In this document: piece by piece, positions 38,787-48,466 of the stretch | How the letters are laid out: each line of letters begins with the position of its first letter | Position numbering within the stretch: the stretch's first letter is position 1 | Source of the DNA: Enterobacter genomosp. O | GTDB taxonomy: Bacteria; Pseudomonadota; Gammaproteobacteria; Enterobacterales; Enterobacteriaceae | DNA length: 64,000 bases | NCBI RefSeq assembly: GCF_001022965.1 | Contig: NZ_LECZ01000027.1 | Span: 1-64,000 of the forward strand | Direction of reading: 5' to 3' | The notes under the pieces: model-generated | Told to the model about the DNA's origin: nothing | The model's input: the letters and a program-made list of their open reading frames with translations, nothing else | Databases searched by the model: none | Translations under genes and position numbers: made by a program

Positions 38787-40193
38787 ATGGCTGTATCGTC
38801 CCGCATTCATTTGCTGTTTTTACTCTCCCTTCTTACGGCCGGAGCCGTTCACGGTGCGCCGAATTCCTTTATGCATCAGGCGCAGAACCCCTTTGATAAT
38901 AATGGGGATAGTTTGCCCGACCTCGGCATGGCGGCGCCAACGGGCGAGGGGGAGAAGCACCTGGCCGAAATGGCCAAAGCGTTTGGTGAAGCCAGCATGA
39001 CCGACAACGGCCTCACCACCGGCGAGCAGGCGCGGCAGTTCGCGTTTGGTCAGGTGCGCGACGCGGTGAGCGGCGAAGTGAACCAGCAGATTGAGTCCTG
39101 GCTTTCGCCCTGGGGAAACGCCAGCGTGAAATTACTGGTGGATAACGACGGCAAATTTAACGGCAGCAGCGGGAGCTGGTTTATCCCCTGGAATGATACT
39201 AACCGCTACCTGAGCTGGAGCCAGCTTGGCCTGACGCAGCAGACGGATGGCCTGGTCAGCAATGCCGGAATAGGGCAGCGCTGGGTCGCCGGGAAATGGC
39301 TGCTGGGCTATAACACCTTTTACGATAACCTGCTGGACGAAAACCTGCAGCGCGCCGGGCTGGGGGCGGAAGCGTGGGGGGAAAATCTGCGGCTGTCAGC
39401 GAACTATTATCAGCCCTTTGCCGGCTGGCGCGAGCGCTCAGACGTTCAGGAGCAGCGCATGGCGCGCGGGTACGATGTGACGGCCAACGCCTGGCTACCG
39501 TGGTTCCATCACCTGAACACCAGCGTCAGCTTCGAGCAATACTTTGGCGATAACGTCGACCTGTTCAACAGCGGAACCGGCTATCACAACCCGGTGGCCG
39601 TCAACCTGGGGCTCAACTATACCCCCGTTCCGCTGGTCACGCTGACCGCCGCACACAAGCAGGGCGAGAGCGGCGAGAGCCAGAATAACCTCGGGCTGAA
39701 GCTCAACTACCGCTTTGGCGTGCCGCTGTCCAAACAGCTTTCGGCCAGTGAAGTCGCCGCCACGCGTTCCCTGCGCGGAAGCCGCTATGATTCGCCGGAG
39801 CGCAGTAGCCTGCCGGTAATGGAGTTCCGTCAGCGCAAAACGCTGTCCGTCTGGCTGGCAACGCCGCCGTGGGATCTGAAAGGGGGTGAGACCGTCATGC
39901 TGAAGCTGCAGGTTCGCAGCACGCACGGCATTCGCCAGATCCACTGGCAGGGTGATACCCAGGCGTTGAGCCTGACGTCGCCGGCCAAAAGCAGCAGCAG
40001 CGACGGCTGGAGCGTGATTATGCCTGCCTGGGATGGTAGCGAAGGGGCGACAAACCGCTGGCACCTGTCGGCGGTAGTGGAAGATGAGAAAGGCCAGCGC
40101 GTCTCGTCCAATGAGATCGTGCTGACCGTGGTGCAGCCGCTGGTCGCATTACCTGACAACGACCCGCGCTGGAAGCTGCTGCCGGAGGAGTAG
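38787..40193 (+). CDS. ychO: inverse autotransporter YchO (invasin-like beta domain)
   Basis: This 468-residue outer-membrane protein has a signal peptide (SRIHLLFLLSLLTAGAVHGA), a linker, and a 12-strand type inverse autotransporter beta domain at about 80-330 (SWLSPWGNASVKLLVDNDGKF; WLLGYNTFYDNLL; LRLSANYYQPFAGW; LGLNYTPVPLVTLTAAHKQG). A single Ig-like passenger domain follows (about 335-450). It matches E. coli YchO in place, next to narL. I chose the ATG at 38787, which directly starts the signal peptide, although its ribosome site is poor. It ends 3 bp from the end of convergent narL. Confidence 0.9.
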   Translation: MAVSSRIHLLFLLSLLTAGAVHGAPNSFMHQAQNPFDNNGDSLPDLGMAAPTGEGEKHLAEMAKAFGEASMTDNGLTTGEQARQFAFGQVRDAVSGEVNQQIESWLSPWGNASVKLLVDNDGKFNGSSGSWFIPWNDTNRYLSWSQLGLTQQTDGLVSNAGIGQRWVAGKWLLGYNTFYDNLLDENLQRAGLGAEAWGENLRLSANYYQPFAGWRERSDVQEQRMARGYDVTANAWLPWFHHLNTSVSFEQYFGDNVDLFNSGTGYHNPVAVNLGLNYTPVPLVTLTAAHKQGESGESQNNLGLKLNYRFGVPLSKQLSASEVAATRSLRGSRYDSPERSSLPVMEFRQRKTLSVWLATPPWDLKGGETVMLKLQVRSTHGIRQIHWQGDTQALSLTSPAKSSSSDGWSVIMPAWDGSEGATNRWHLSAVVEDEKGQRVSSNEIVLTVVQPLVALPDNDPRWKLLPEE

Positions 40194-40196
40194 TCC

Positions 40197-40847
40197 CTAG
40201 AAAATGCGTTCCTGATGGACCCACACGGCGGCCTCAACGCGGGATTTTAATTTCATTTTCTTCAGCATATGTTTCACATGCACTTTGACCGTGCTTTCGG
40301 TGATATCCAGGCGGCGGGCGATCATTTTGTTCGGCAGCCCCTGGGCAATCAGCTTGAGAATGTCGCGCTCGCGCGGCGTTAGCTGGCTGACGTCACGGTC
40401 GGAGGTGGCGCGGTTTGCACGCAGGCTGGCGGCCAGGACCGGCGTTAAGGCCTCGCTGAGCACCATCTCGCCCGCCGCAGCCTGCTGCAGCGCCTTAAGC
40501 AGATCTTCCGGCTCCATATCCTTCAGCAGATACCCATCCGCCCCGCGCTTCAGCGCCGTGACCACATCCTCTTCATGGTTCGACACGCTAAAGACGACGA
40601 TGCGGCCGGAAAGCGATTTCTCCCGCAGCTTGTCGAGGGTTTCCAGACCGTTCATGCCCGGCATATTCAGATCGAGCAGGATCAGATCGGGATCGAGGGA
40701 TTCGGCAAGCTCAATGCCCTGTTCGCCGTTGCTGGCTTCGCCCACCACGGTGATATCGGGCGCCATGCTGACCAGCTGTTTTACGCCAGTACGCAGCATC
40801 GGATGGTCGTCGATCAACAGGATGGATGCCGGTTCCTGATTAGTCAT
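40197..40847 (-). CDS. narL: nitrate/nitrite response regulator NarL
   Basis: This 216-residue regulator has a receiver domain with phospho-acceptor D59 ([14 protein letters not shown]) and a LuxR-type helix-turn-helix at about 150-210 ([40 protein letters not shown]). It activates narK and narGHJI and represses alternative respiratory genes when nitrate is present. Its start overlaps the narX stop by 8 bp. Confidence 0.98.
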   Translation of the reverse strand: MTNQEPASILLIDDHPMLRTGVKQLVSMAPDITVVGEASNGEQGIELAESLDPDLILLDLNMPGMNGLETLDKLREKSLSGRIVVFSVSNHEEDVVTALKRGADGYLLKDMEPEDLLKALQQAAAGEMVLSEALTPVLAASLRANRATSDRDVSQLTPRERDILKLIAQGLPNKMIARRLDITESTVKVHVKHMLKKMKLKSRVEAAVWVHQERIF

Positions 40848-42636
40848 GGGTTTCTCCTTGAGCAGTTATGAGCGGTTTCTCGGGAATAAAGGTGACGACA
40901 ACTTCCGTGCCACCCGTCTCTCTCCGGCGAACCTGGCAATCACCGCGCAGGCTTTGGGCGCGGTCTCGCATAATAATTAAACCGTAGTGGTTCGTTCGTT
41001 CGGCATTTTCCGGCACGCCGCGGCCGTTGTCGTGAACCGTCAGCTTCACCTGATTGTTGTGCTGGCTGACGGTGACCGTTACCGCCGTCGCGTCGGCATG
41101 CTTGAGCACGTTGCTCAGCGCTTCACGGGCGATCTGCAGTAAATGTATGGCCTGATGGGAGGGGACAAACCGCGGCGGCAGCTGGTAGTCCAGCTTCACC
41201 GGGAACCCCAGCCGGGCGCTAAATTCGTGACAGCTGGACTCCAGCGCCGGGCGCAGGCCCGGCTCGGTCAGCTGGAGACGGAAGGTAGTCAGCAGCTCGC
41301 GAAGCTGTATCCAGGAGGTGTTCAGCTCGTTGCGGATCTGGCTGAGCAGCTGCTTATTGCTTTCCGGCATCTCCGCATCCTGCATCTGCAGGCAGCTCAC
41401 CTGCATTTTCATACAGGAGAGCGACTGGGCGATAGAGTCGTGGAGCTCGCGGGCGATGGTCGCGCGCTCTTCCATGACGATCAGCTGCTGCTGCTTTTCC
41501 TGATGTCTGTCGAGCGCCAGCGTGGCCGTTAGCTGTTCGACCAGCGTATCGACCAGCTGCTGCTGGTCGTGGCTCAGGTGACGCCCGGCCGGCAGGGTTG
41601 CCAGCAGAATACCGTACTGGGTGTGGCTGTCCGTTAGCCGCCACTTCAGGGTGGTACCGCTGGAGGTGAGCGGCGGCAGGCCGCGAGGGCAAAGATGGCA
41701 GCCTTTGTCATCGCAGGACATATCGGACTGACAGGTAAATTCCTGATGGTTATCTTCGTCTTCCACATCGTAGACCCGCAGCTCAAGGTCGTGAAGCAGG
41801 GTCAGATTTTGCAGGCCGTTCAGCACCGGCGAGAGGCGTTCGCATAGCGGCACCTGCATGTGCAGACGGCGGTTGGCCTGCCACAGGAAGGAGAGGATCT
41901 CGTTTTTCTGCTCAAGCCCCGCCGTTTTTTCCTGAACGCGCTGCTCCAGCACCGCGTAGCTCTCGGAGAGTTCAGCCGACATGGTATTCAGCGCCTGGCC
42001 GAGCATGGCCATCTCGTTGCGCCCGCTGATGTGCGTGCGCTGCGTAAAATCGCGTGCGGTGACCGCGCGGGCCATCGCCAGCAGCTGTTTCCAGGGATTC
42101 AGGAGCCGCGCGCGGAGCCAGACGATGGTGAAGATCAGCAGCAGGCCCATAAACAGCGCCATCGCGCGGTGCACCATTACCACCCGGTCGATGCGGAGTT
42201 CCGTGGTTTGGTCGAAAGCGGAGACCAGCGCATCAATGCGTGAGACGAACCCCGCCACGTCCTGCGCAACGGCCGCGGTACTGCGCGCCTGTTTCAGGCC
42301 CGGCTGCAGCTGGGTGTGCCAGTACCCCTGAAGGGCTTTAAGCTGAGATTGTTGCCCGGCGCGAATGGCGGCATTTTCCAGCTCGGGGCTGAACGCCGTG
42401 CGCTCCATTTCATCAAGCAGGGGCCTGTCGTCCTGCGTCAGGGGAACCGACGCCAGCAGACGATAACTCTGCATGCGTAGCGAGCCTGCCTCATTAATGG
42501 CATGCGCATTACCCTGTACCCCCTGTACCAGCCAGCCGGAGATCGCCATGCCGGTCACGCCGATGGCGGTGGACAGCAAAACGATCAGAGCGACCTGATT
42601 CACGAGCGTCAGCGGTGATAAACATCTTTTTAACAT
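40840..42636 (-). CDS. narX: nitrate/nitrite sensor histidine kinase NarX
   Basis: This 598-residue membrane sensor has exactly the E. coli length. Helix 1 at about 15-37, the periplasmic nitrate-binding P-box ([18 protein letters not shown]), helix 2 at about 152-174, HAMP, a Cys-rich central module ([18 protein letters not shown]), and the HisKA_3 H-box [18 protein letters not shown] with the ATPase domain behind it. I chose the ATG at 42636 (MLKRCLSPL); a longer frame upstream reads through the promoter region. Confidence 0.97.
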   Translation of the reverse strand: MLKRCLSPLTLVNQVALIVLLSTAIGVTGMAISGWLVQGVQGNAHAINEAGSLRMQSYRLLASVPLTQDDRPLLDEMERTAFSPELENAAIRAGQQSQLKALQGYWHTQLQPGLKQARSTAAVAQDVAGFVSRIDALVSAFDQTTELRIDRVVMVHRAMALFMGLLLIFTIVWLRARLLNPWKQLLAMARAVTARDFTQRTHISGRNEMAMLGQALNTMSAELSESYAVLEQRVQEKTAGLEQKNEILSFLWQANRRLHMQVPLCERLSPVLNGLQNLTLLHDLELRVYDVEDEDNHQEFTCQSDMSCDDKGCHLCPRGLPPLTSSGTTLKWRLTDSHTQYGILLATLPAGRHLSHDQQQLVDTLVEQLTATLALDRHQEKQQQLIVMEERATIARELHDSIAQSLSCMKMQVSCLQMQDAEMPESNKQLLSQIRNELNTSWIQLRELLTTFRLQLTEPGLRPALESSCHEFSARLGFPVKLDYQLPPRFVPSHQAIHLLQIAREALSNVLKHADATAVTVTVSQHNNQVKLTVHDNGRGVPENAERTNHYGLIIMRDRAQSLRGDCQVRRRETGGTEVVVTFIPEKPLITAQGETHD

Positions 42637-42945
42637 AGCGTGGGCGTGCTCCTGACGTGACCTGCTTGCAGGAATGGCGCTATTCTGGTGTATACCCTGG
42701 AGTATACCCATACCAATAAAGGATTACCCCTAAATTGCCAACGGAGTAGGGGGAAGGTGGTGGGGGTAGCACGGATCCGTCAGTACCGTGAAAAACCACG
42801 TCTTTTTTACCGAATTAGCCTACTCACTAAGGATAACACCTTTTTTTGTGCCGCAAATCCTCCCACTTTTCCTTTGATTTATATCAACTTACCGCCGCCC
42901 TAAAACCCTAATGTTTGCAGCATCATTCGAGAATCAGAGGTGTCT
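42637..42945. promoter_or_regulatory. narX-narK divergent control region with NarL heptamers
   Basis: This 309-bp gap has no gene. Three matches to the NarL heptamer TACYNMT stand close together: TACCCAT at 42705-42711, TACCAAT at 42711-42717 and TACCCCT at 42725-42731. An FNR box lies near the narK side. The layout fits nitrate activation of narK under anaerobic conditions. Confidence 0.7.
42874..42887. promoter_or_regulatory. FNR box of narK
   Basis: TTGATTTATATCAA is a perfect match to TTGAT-N4-ATCAA, 59 bp before the narK start codon. Confidence 0.9.
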
Positions 42946-44343
42946 ATGAGTCACTCATCCGCTCCCGAAAGGGAAAATGGTGCCGTTATTACTGACTGGC
43001 GTCCAGAGGATCCGGCGTTCTGGCAACAGCGCGGCCATCGTGTAGCAAGCCGGAATCTTTGGATTTCCGTTCCGTGTTTGTTATTAGCGTTTTGCGTATG
43101 GATGTTGTTTAGTGCAGTGGCGGTTAACCTGCCAAAAGTTGGGTTTACGTTTACCACCGATCAGCTGTTTATGCTGACCGCGCTTCCGTCGCTGTCAGGC
43201 GCGCTGCTGCGTGTACCTTACGCGTTTATGGTGCCGGTCTTTGGCGGCCGTCGCTGGACGGCGTTCAGTACGGGCATCATGATCGTCCCGTGCGTGTGGC
43301 TTGGCTTCGCGGTGCAGGATACCTCCACGCCGTTCAGCGTGTTCGTGATTATCTCCCTGCTGTGCGGTTTTGCGGGCGCGAACTTCGCCTCCAGCATGGC
43401 GAACATCAGCTTCTTCTTCCCGAAAGCGAAGCAGGGCGGCGCGCTGGGCATTAACGGCGGTCTGGGGAATATGGGCGTCAGCGTGATGCAGCTCATTGCC
43501 CCGCTGGCGATCTCGGTCTCCATTTTTGCGGCCTTTGGCGGCGGTGGCGTTGAGCAGGCGAATGGTTCATACCTGTACCTGCAAAACGCCGCGTGGATTT
43601 GGGTGCCGTTCCTGGTGATCTTCACCCTCGCTTCCTGGTTCTTTATGAATGACCTGTCCGCGTCGAAGGCGTCGCTGAGCGAACAGCTGCCGGTGCTGAA
43701 GCGTGGACACCTGTGGGTGATGGCGCTGCTGTATCTGGCAACCTTCGGTTCGTTTATCGGCTTCTCTGCGGGCTTCGCGATGCTGTCGAAGACTCAGTTC
43801 CCGGAAGTTCAGATCCTGCAGTTTGCCTTCTTCGGGCCGTTTATTGGCGCCCTGGCGCGTTCGCTGGGCGGCATGGTGTCTGACCGCCTGGGCGGTACCC
43901 GCGTGACGCTGGTTAACTTCGTTCTGATGGCGGTCTTCTGTGCGCTGCTGTTCCTGACGCTGCCCGTCGACGGACAGGGCGGTAACTTCATCGCCTTCTT
44001 CGGCGTGTTTATGGTGCTGTTCCTGACGGCCGGGCTGGGAAGTGCGTCTACCTTCCAGATGATCTCCGTGATCTTCCGCAAGCTGACCATGGACCGCGTG
44101 AAGGCGCAGGGTGGAAGCGAAGAGCAGGCAATGCGTGAAGCGGCGACCGATACGGCTGCGGCGCTGGGCTTTATCTCTGCCATCGGCGCGATTGGCGGCT
44201 TCTTTATCCCGAAAGCGTTCGGTATCTCTCTGGACCTGACCGGCTCTCCGGCGGGTGCAATGAAAGTTTTCCTCGTCTTCTATATCGCCTGCGTCGTGAT
44301 CACGTGGCTGGTATATGGCCGGAATAACAAGAAAAATAAGTAA
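42946..44343 (+). CDS. narK: nitrate/nitrite transporter NarK
   Basis: This 465-residue major facilitator protein with 12 membrane helices brings in nitrate and exports nitrite during anaerobic respiration. Nitrate signature motifs are visible: CGFAGANFASSMANISFFFPKAKQGGALGINGGLGNMGVSVMQL and AAALGFISAIGAIGGFFIPKAFG. I chose ATG 42946 (MSHSSAPERENG), the E. coli start, with GAGGTG upstream; a GTG two codons earlier is in frame. Confidence 0.97.
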   Translation: MSHSSAPERENGAVITDWRPEDPAFWQQRGHRVASRNLWISVPCLLLAFCVWMLFSAVAVNLPKVGFTFTTDQLFMLTALPSLSGALLRVPYAFMVPVFGGRRWTAFSTGIMIVPCVWLGFAVQDTSTPFSVFVIISLLCGFAGANFASSMANISFFFPKAKQGGALGINGGLGNMGVSVMQLIAPLAISVSIFAAFGGGGVEQANGSYLYLQNAAWIWVPFLVIFTLASWFFMNDLSASKASLSEQLPVLKRGHLWVMALLYLATFGSFIGFSAGFAMLSKTQFPEVQILQFAFFGPFIGALARSLGGMVSDRLGGTRVTLVNFVLMAVFCALLFLTLPVDGQGGNFIAFFGVFMVLFLTAGLGSASTFQMISVIFRKLTMDRVKAQGGSEEQAMREAATDTAAALGFISAIGAIGGFFIPKAFGISLDLTGSPAGAMKVFLVFYIACVVITWLVYGRNNKKNK

Positions 44344-44359
44344 GTGTGATTATCCGTTT

Positions 44360-44387
44360 ACGCGGCCTTCGGGCCGCGTTTTTTTTG
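44360..44387 (+). terminator. terminator after narK
   Basis: The stem CGCGGCC/GGCCGCG with loop TTCG is followed by eight T. Confidence 0.9.
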
Positions 44388-44722
44388 GGTAACAATAGTT
44401 ACAACATACTGAGAGGCCTGCAGCGAAAACCCGCGGGTAACACCGTGATGGACATCGCTTTACAGGGCGCTCTACCCCTTAATACCTAAGATGTTAAATT
44501 TCACTCTGCCTTTTGTACGATAAAATAAAAATAACGATATATTTCATATTGATACGTAATTTATAAAGATACCGCTTTGGTGGTATTTGGTATAACCCCT
44601 CGCCAGAAAGTCCCTCATCGTCTTGATCGTTATCAATTCTCCCTCTCTTTCAGGGCGTTACCTTCGCTGCAAATCAGCAATGTCGATTTAGAGAGCCACA
44701 GGCTCCACACAGGAGATACCCG
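44388..44722 (+). promoter_or_regulatory. narG promoter region
   Basis: This AT-rich 335-bp region has no gene. It holds an upstream NarL heptamer TACCCCT at 44473-44479 with a near match (TACCTAA) at 44483, then an FNR box closer to narG. A stretch of A/T between them could be bent by IHF as in E. coli. A ribosome site (GGAGATACCCG) precedes the narG ATG. Confidence 0.75.
44623..44636. promoter_or_regulatory. FNR box of narG
   Basis: TTGATCGTTATCAA is a perfect FNR site and the same as the E. coli narG site. Confidence 0.92.
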
Positions 44723-47700
44723 ATGAGCAAATTTTTGGACCGGTTTCGCTACTTCAAACAGAAGGGTGAAACTTTTGCCGATGGGCACGGCCAGGTTCTG
44801 GATACCAACCGGGACTGGGAAGACGGTTACCGTCAGCGCTGGCAGCATGACAAAGTCGTTCGTTCAACCCACGGCGTGAACTGCACTGGCTCATGTAGCT
44901 GGAAGATTTTCGTTAAAAACGGTCTGGTGACATGGGAAATGCAGCAGACCGACTATCCCCGCACCCGCCCGGATATGCCAAACCACGAACCGCGCGGCTG
45001 CCCGCGCGGCGCCAGCTACTCCTGGTATCTCTACAGCGCTAACCGCCTCAAATACCCTCTGATGCGCAAGCGCCTGATGAAAATGTGGCGTGAAGCGAAG
45101 GTGCAGCACAGCGATCCGGTTGATGCCTGGGCGTCTATTATCGAAGACGCGGACAAAGCGAAAAGCTTCAAGCAGGCTCGCGGCCGCGGTGGCTTTGTAC
45201 GTTCTTCCTGGAAAGAGGTGAACGAGCTGATTGCCGCCTCCAACGTCTACACCGTTAAAACCTACGGTCCTGACCGCGTGGCGGGCTTCTCGCCCATCCC
45301 GGCGATGTCGATGGTCTCTTACGCTTCCGGGGCGCGCTATCTGTCGCTTATCGGCGGTACTTGCCTGAGCTTCTACGACTGGTACTGCGACCTGCCGCCG
45401 GCGTCTCCACAGACCTGGGGCGAGCAGACCGACGTGCCGGAATCCGCTGACTGGTACAACTCCAGCTACATCATCGCCTGGGGCTCAAACGTGCCTCAGA
45501 CCCGTACGCCGGACGCGCACTTCTTTACCGAAGTCCGTTACAAAGGCACCAAAACCGTGGCGGTCACCCCGGACTACGCTGAAATCGCCAAGCTGTGCGA
45601 TCTGTGGCTGGCACCGAAACAGGGTACCGATGCCGCGATGGCGATGGCGATGGGCCACGTCATGCTGCGTGAGTTCCACCTTGATAAGCCAAGCCAGTAC
45701 TTCACCGACTACGTCCGCCGCTATACCGACATGCCGATGCTGGTCATGCTCGAAGAGCGTGACGGTTACTATGCCGCTGGCCGCACGCTGCGCGCTGCCG
45801 ATCTGGTGGATGCCCTGGGTCAGGAAAATAATCCTGAGTGGAAAACCGTCGCGTATAACAACAACGGCGAGCTGGTGGCGCCAAACGGCTCTATCGGCTT
45901 CCGCTGGGGCGAGAAGGGCAAGTGGAACCTTGAGCAGCGTAACGGCACGACCGGCGAAGAGACTGAACTGCGCCTGAGCATGCTGGGTAGCCAGGACGAA
46001 ATCGCCGAGGTGGGCTTCCCATACTTCGGCGGCGAAGGTTCCGAGCACTTCAACAAGGTTGAGCTGCAGAACGTTCTGATGCATAAGCTGCCGGTAAAAC
46101 GCCTGCAGCTGGCCGACGGCTCTACCGCGCTGGTTACCACCGTCTACGACCTGACCATGGCGAACTATGGCCTGGAACGCGGTCTGGGTGATGAAAACTG
46201 CGCAACCAGCTATGACGATGTGAAGGCCTACACTCCAGCCTGGGCAGAACAGATTACCGGCGTTCCTCGCGGGCATATTACCCGCATTGCACGTGAATTC
46301 GCTGAAAACGCCGACAAGACGCACGGCCGTTCGATGATCATCGTCGGTGCGGGTCTGAACCACTGGTATCACCTCGATATGAACTACCGTGGTCTGATCA
46401 ACATGCTGATCTTCTGCGGCTGCGTTGGTCAGAGCGGCGGCGGCTGGGCGCACTACGTGGGCCAGGAAAAACTGCGTCCGCAGACCGGCTGGCAGCCGCT
46501 GGCGTTTGCCCTCGACTGGCAGCGCCCTGCACGCCACATGAACAGCACCTCCTACTTCTATAACCACTCCAGCCAGTGGCGCTATGAAACGGTCACCGCG
46601 CAGGAGCTGCTGTCGCCGATGGCGGATAAATCCCGCTACAGCGGCCACCTGATTGACTTCAACGTGCGCGCAGAGCGCATGGGCTGGCTGCCGTCTGCGC
46701 CTCAGCTGGGCACTAACCCGCTGCGCATCGCGGAAGAGGCGAAGAAGGCGGGCATGTCCCCGGTGGATTACACCGTTAAATCCCTCAAGGACGGCTCAAT
46801 CCGTTTCGCGGCAGAACAGCCGGAAAACGGTAAAAACCATCCGCGTAACCTGTTTATCTGGCGCTCCAACCTGCTGGGCTCGTCCGGTAAAGGCCACGAG
46901 TACATGCTGAAATACCTTCTCGGTACCGAAAACGGTATCCAGGGTAAAGATCTCGGCAAGCAGGGCGGCGTGAAGCCGGAAGAGGTGGAGTGGAAAGACA
47001 ACGGCCTCGACGGCAAGCTTGATCTGGTGGTGACGCTCGACTTCCGTCTCTCCAGCACCTGCCTGTACTCCGACATTGTGCTGCCAACCGCGACCTGGTA
47101 CGAAAAAGACGATATGAATACCTCGGATATGCATCCGTTTATTCATCCGCTGTCTGCGGCCGTTGACCCGGCGTGGGAATCGAAAAGCGACTGGGATATC
47201 TACAAGGACATCGCGAAGAAATTCTCTGAAGTCTGCGTGGGACACCTCGGCAAAGAGACCGACGTGGTGACGCTGCCAATCCAGCACGACTCCGCTGCCG
47301 AACTGGCGCAGCCGCTGGACGTGAAGGACTGGAAAAAAGGCGAATGTGATCTGATCCCGGGCGTAACCGCGCCGCACATTATTCCAGTTGAACGTGATTA
47401 CCCGGCAACGTACGAACGCTTTACCTCTATCGGCCCGCTGATGGAAAAAATCGGTAACGGCGGGAAGGGGATTGCCTGGAACACCCAGAGCGAAATGGAT
47501 CTGCTGCGTAAGCTCAACTACACCAAAGCGGACGGCCCGGCGAAAGGCCAGCCAATGCTGAACACGGCGATTGATGCGGCAGAGATGATCCTGACCCTGG
47601 CACCGGAAACCAACGGCCACGTCGCGGTGAAAGCCTGGGCGGCGCTGAGCGAGTTTACCGGTCGTGACCATACGCACCTGGCGACGAATAAAGAGGAAGA

Positions 47701-48466
47701 GAAAATCCGCTTCCGCGATATTCAGGCGCAGCCGCGCAAGATTATCTCCAGCCCGACCTGGTCTGGCCTGGAAGATGAACATGTGTCTTATAACGCCGGC
47801 TACACCAACGTTCACGAGCTGATCCCATGGCGCACCCTGTCCGGTCGTCAGTCGCTGTATCAGGATCACCAGTGGATGCGCGACTTCGGTGAAAGCCTGC
47901 TGGTGTACCGTCCGCCAATTGACACCCGCTCCGTGAAAGCTGTGATGGGGGCGAAATCGAACGGTAACCCTGAGAAGGCGCTGAACTTCCTGACGCCGCA
48001 CCAGAAGTGGGGTATCCACTCCACCTACAGCGACAACCTGCTGATGCTGACCCTGTCGCGCGGTGGTCCGATTGTCTGGATGAGCGAAACGGATGCCAAA
48101 GATCTGGGTATTGAAGATAACGACTGGATCGAAGTGTTCAACAGCAACGGTGCCCTGACGGCACGTGCTGTGGTGAGCCAGCGCGTACCGGCCGGGATGA
48201 CGATGATGTACCACGCGCAGGAACGTATCGTTAACCTGCCGGGGTCAGAGATCACCGAGCAGCGCGGCGGGATCCACAACTCCGTGACCCGTATTACGCC
48301 GAAGCCTACCCATATGATCGGTGGCTATGCGCAGCTGGCCTACGGCTTTAACTACTACGGCACCGTAGGATCGAACCGCGATGAGTTCGTGGTGGTACGT
48401 AAGATGAAGAATATTAACTGGTTAGACGGCGAAGGTAATGACCAGGTACAGGAGAGCGTAAAATGA
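44723..48466 (+). CDS. narG: respiratory nitrate reductase A, alpha subunit
   Basis: This 1247-residue subunit carries the bis-MGD molybdenum centre where nitrate is reduced, on the cytoplasmic side of the membrane. The [4Fe-4S] FS0 site with its His ligand is THGVNCTGSCSW near residue 49, and a later Cys in EPRGCPRGASYSW completes it. The N-terminus (MSKFLDRFRYFKQKGE) lacks a Tat signal, as expected for NarG. It is the first gene of narGHJI and overlaps narH by 4 bp. Confidence 0.98.
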   Translation: MSKFLDRFRYFKQKGETFADGHGQVLDTNRDWEDGYRQRWQHDKVVRSTHGVNCTGSCSWKIFVKNGLVTWEMQQTDYPRTRPDMPNHEPRGCPRGASYSWYLYSANRLKYPLMRKRLMKMWREAKVQHSDPVDAWASIIEDADKAKSFKQARGRGGFVRSSWKEVNELIAASNVYTVKTYGPDRVAGFSPIPAMSMVSYASGARYLSLIGGTCLSFYDWYCDLPPASPQTWGEQTDVPESADWYNSSYIIAWGSNVPQTRTPDAHFFTEVRYKGTKTVAVTPDYAEIAKLCDLWLAPKQGTDAAMAMAMGHVMLREFHLDKPSQYFTDYVRRYTDMPMLVMLEERDGYYAAGRTLRAADLVDALGQENNPEWKTVAYNNNGELVAPNGSIGFRWGEKGKWNLEQRNGTTGEETELRLSMLGSQDEIAEVGFPYFGGEGSEHFNKVELQNVLMHKLPVKRLQLADGSTALVTTVYDLTMANYGLERGLGDENCATSYDDVKAYTPAWAEQITGVPRGHITRIAREFAENADKTHGRSMIIVGAGLNHWYHLDMNYRGLINMLIFCGCVGQSGGGWAHYVGQEKLRPQTGWQPLAFALDWQRPARHMNSTSYFYNHSSQWRYETVTAQELLSPMADKSRYSGHLIDFNVRAERMGWLPSAPQLGTNPLRIAEEAKKAGMSPVDYTVKSLKDGSIRFAAEQPENGKNHPRNLFIWRSNLLGSSGKGHEYMLKYLLGTENGIQGKDLGKQGGVKPEEVEWKDNGLDGKLDLVVTLDFRLSSTCLYSDIVLPTATWYEKDDMNTSDMHPFIHPLSAAVDPAWESKSDWDIYKDIAKKFSEVCVGHLGKETDVVTLPIQHDSAAELAQPLDVKDWKKGECDLIPGVTAPHIIPVERDYPATYERFTSIGPLMEKIGNGGKGIAWNTQSEMDLLRKLNYTKADGPAKGQPMLNTAIDAAEMILTLAPETNGHVAVKAWAALSEFTGRDHTHLATNKEEEKIRFRDIQAQPRKIISSPTWSGLEDEHVSYNAGYTNVHELIPWRTLSGRQSLYQDHQWMRDFGESLLVYRPPIDTRSVKAVMGAKSNGNPEKALNFLTPHQKWGIHSTYSDNLLMLTLSRGGPIVWMSETDAKDLGIEDNDWIEVFNSNGALTARAVVSQRVPAGMTMMYHAQERIVNLPGSEITEQRGGIHNSVTRITPKPTHMIGGYAQLAYGFNYYGTVGSNRDEFVVVRKMKNINWLDGEGNDQVQESVK

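Noticed and set aside
46796..48214. 472-codon frame antisense to narG
   Set aside because: Shadow of a highly conserved gene.
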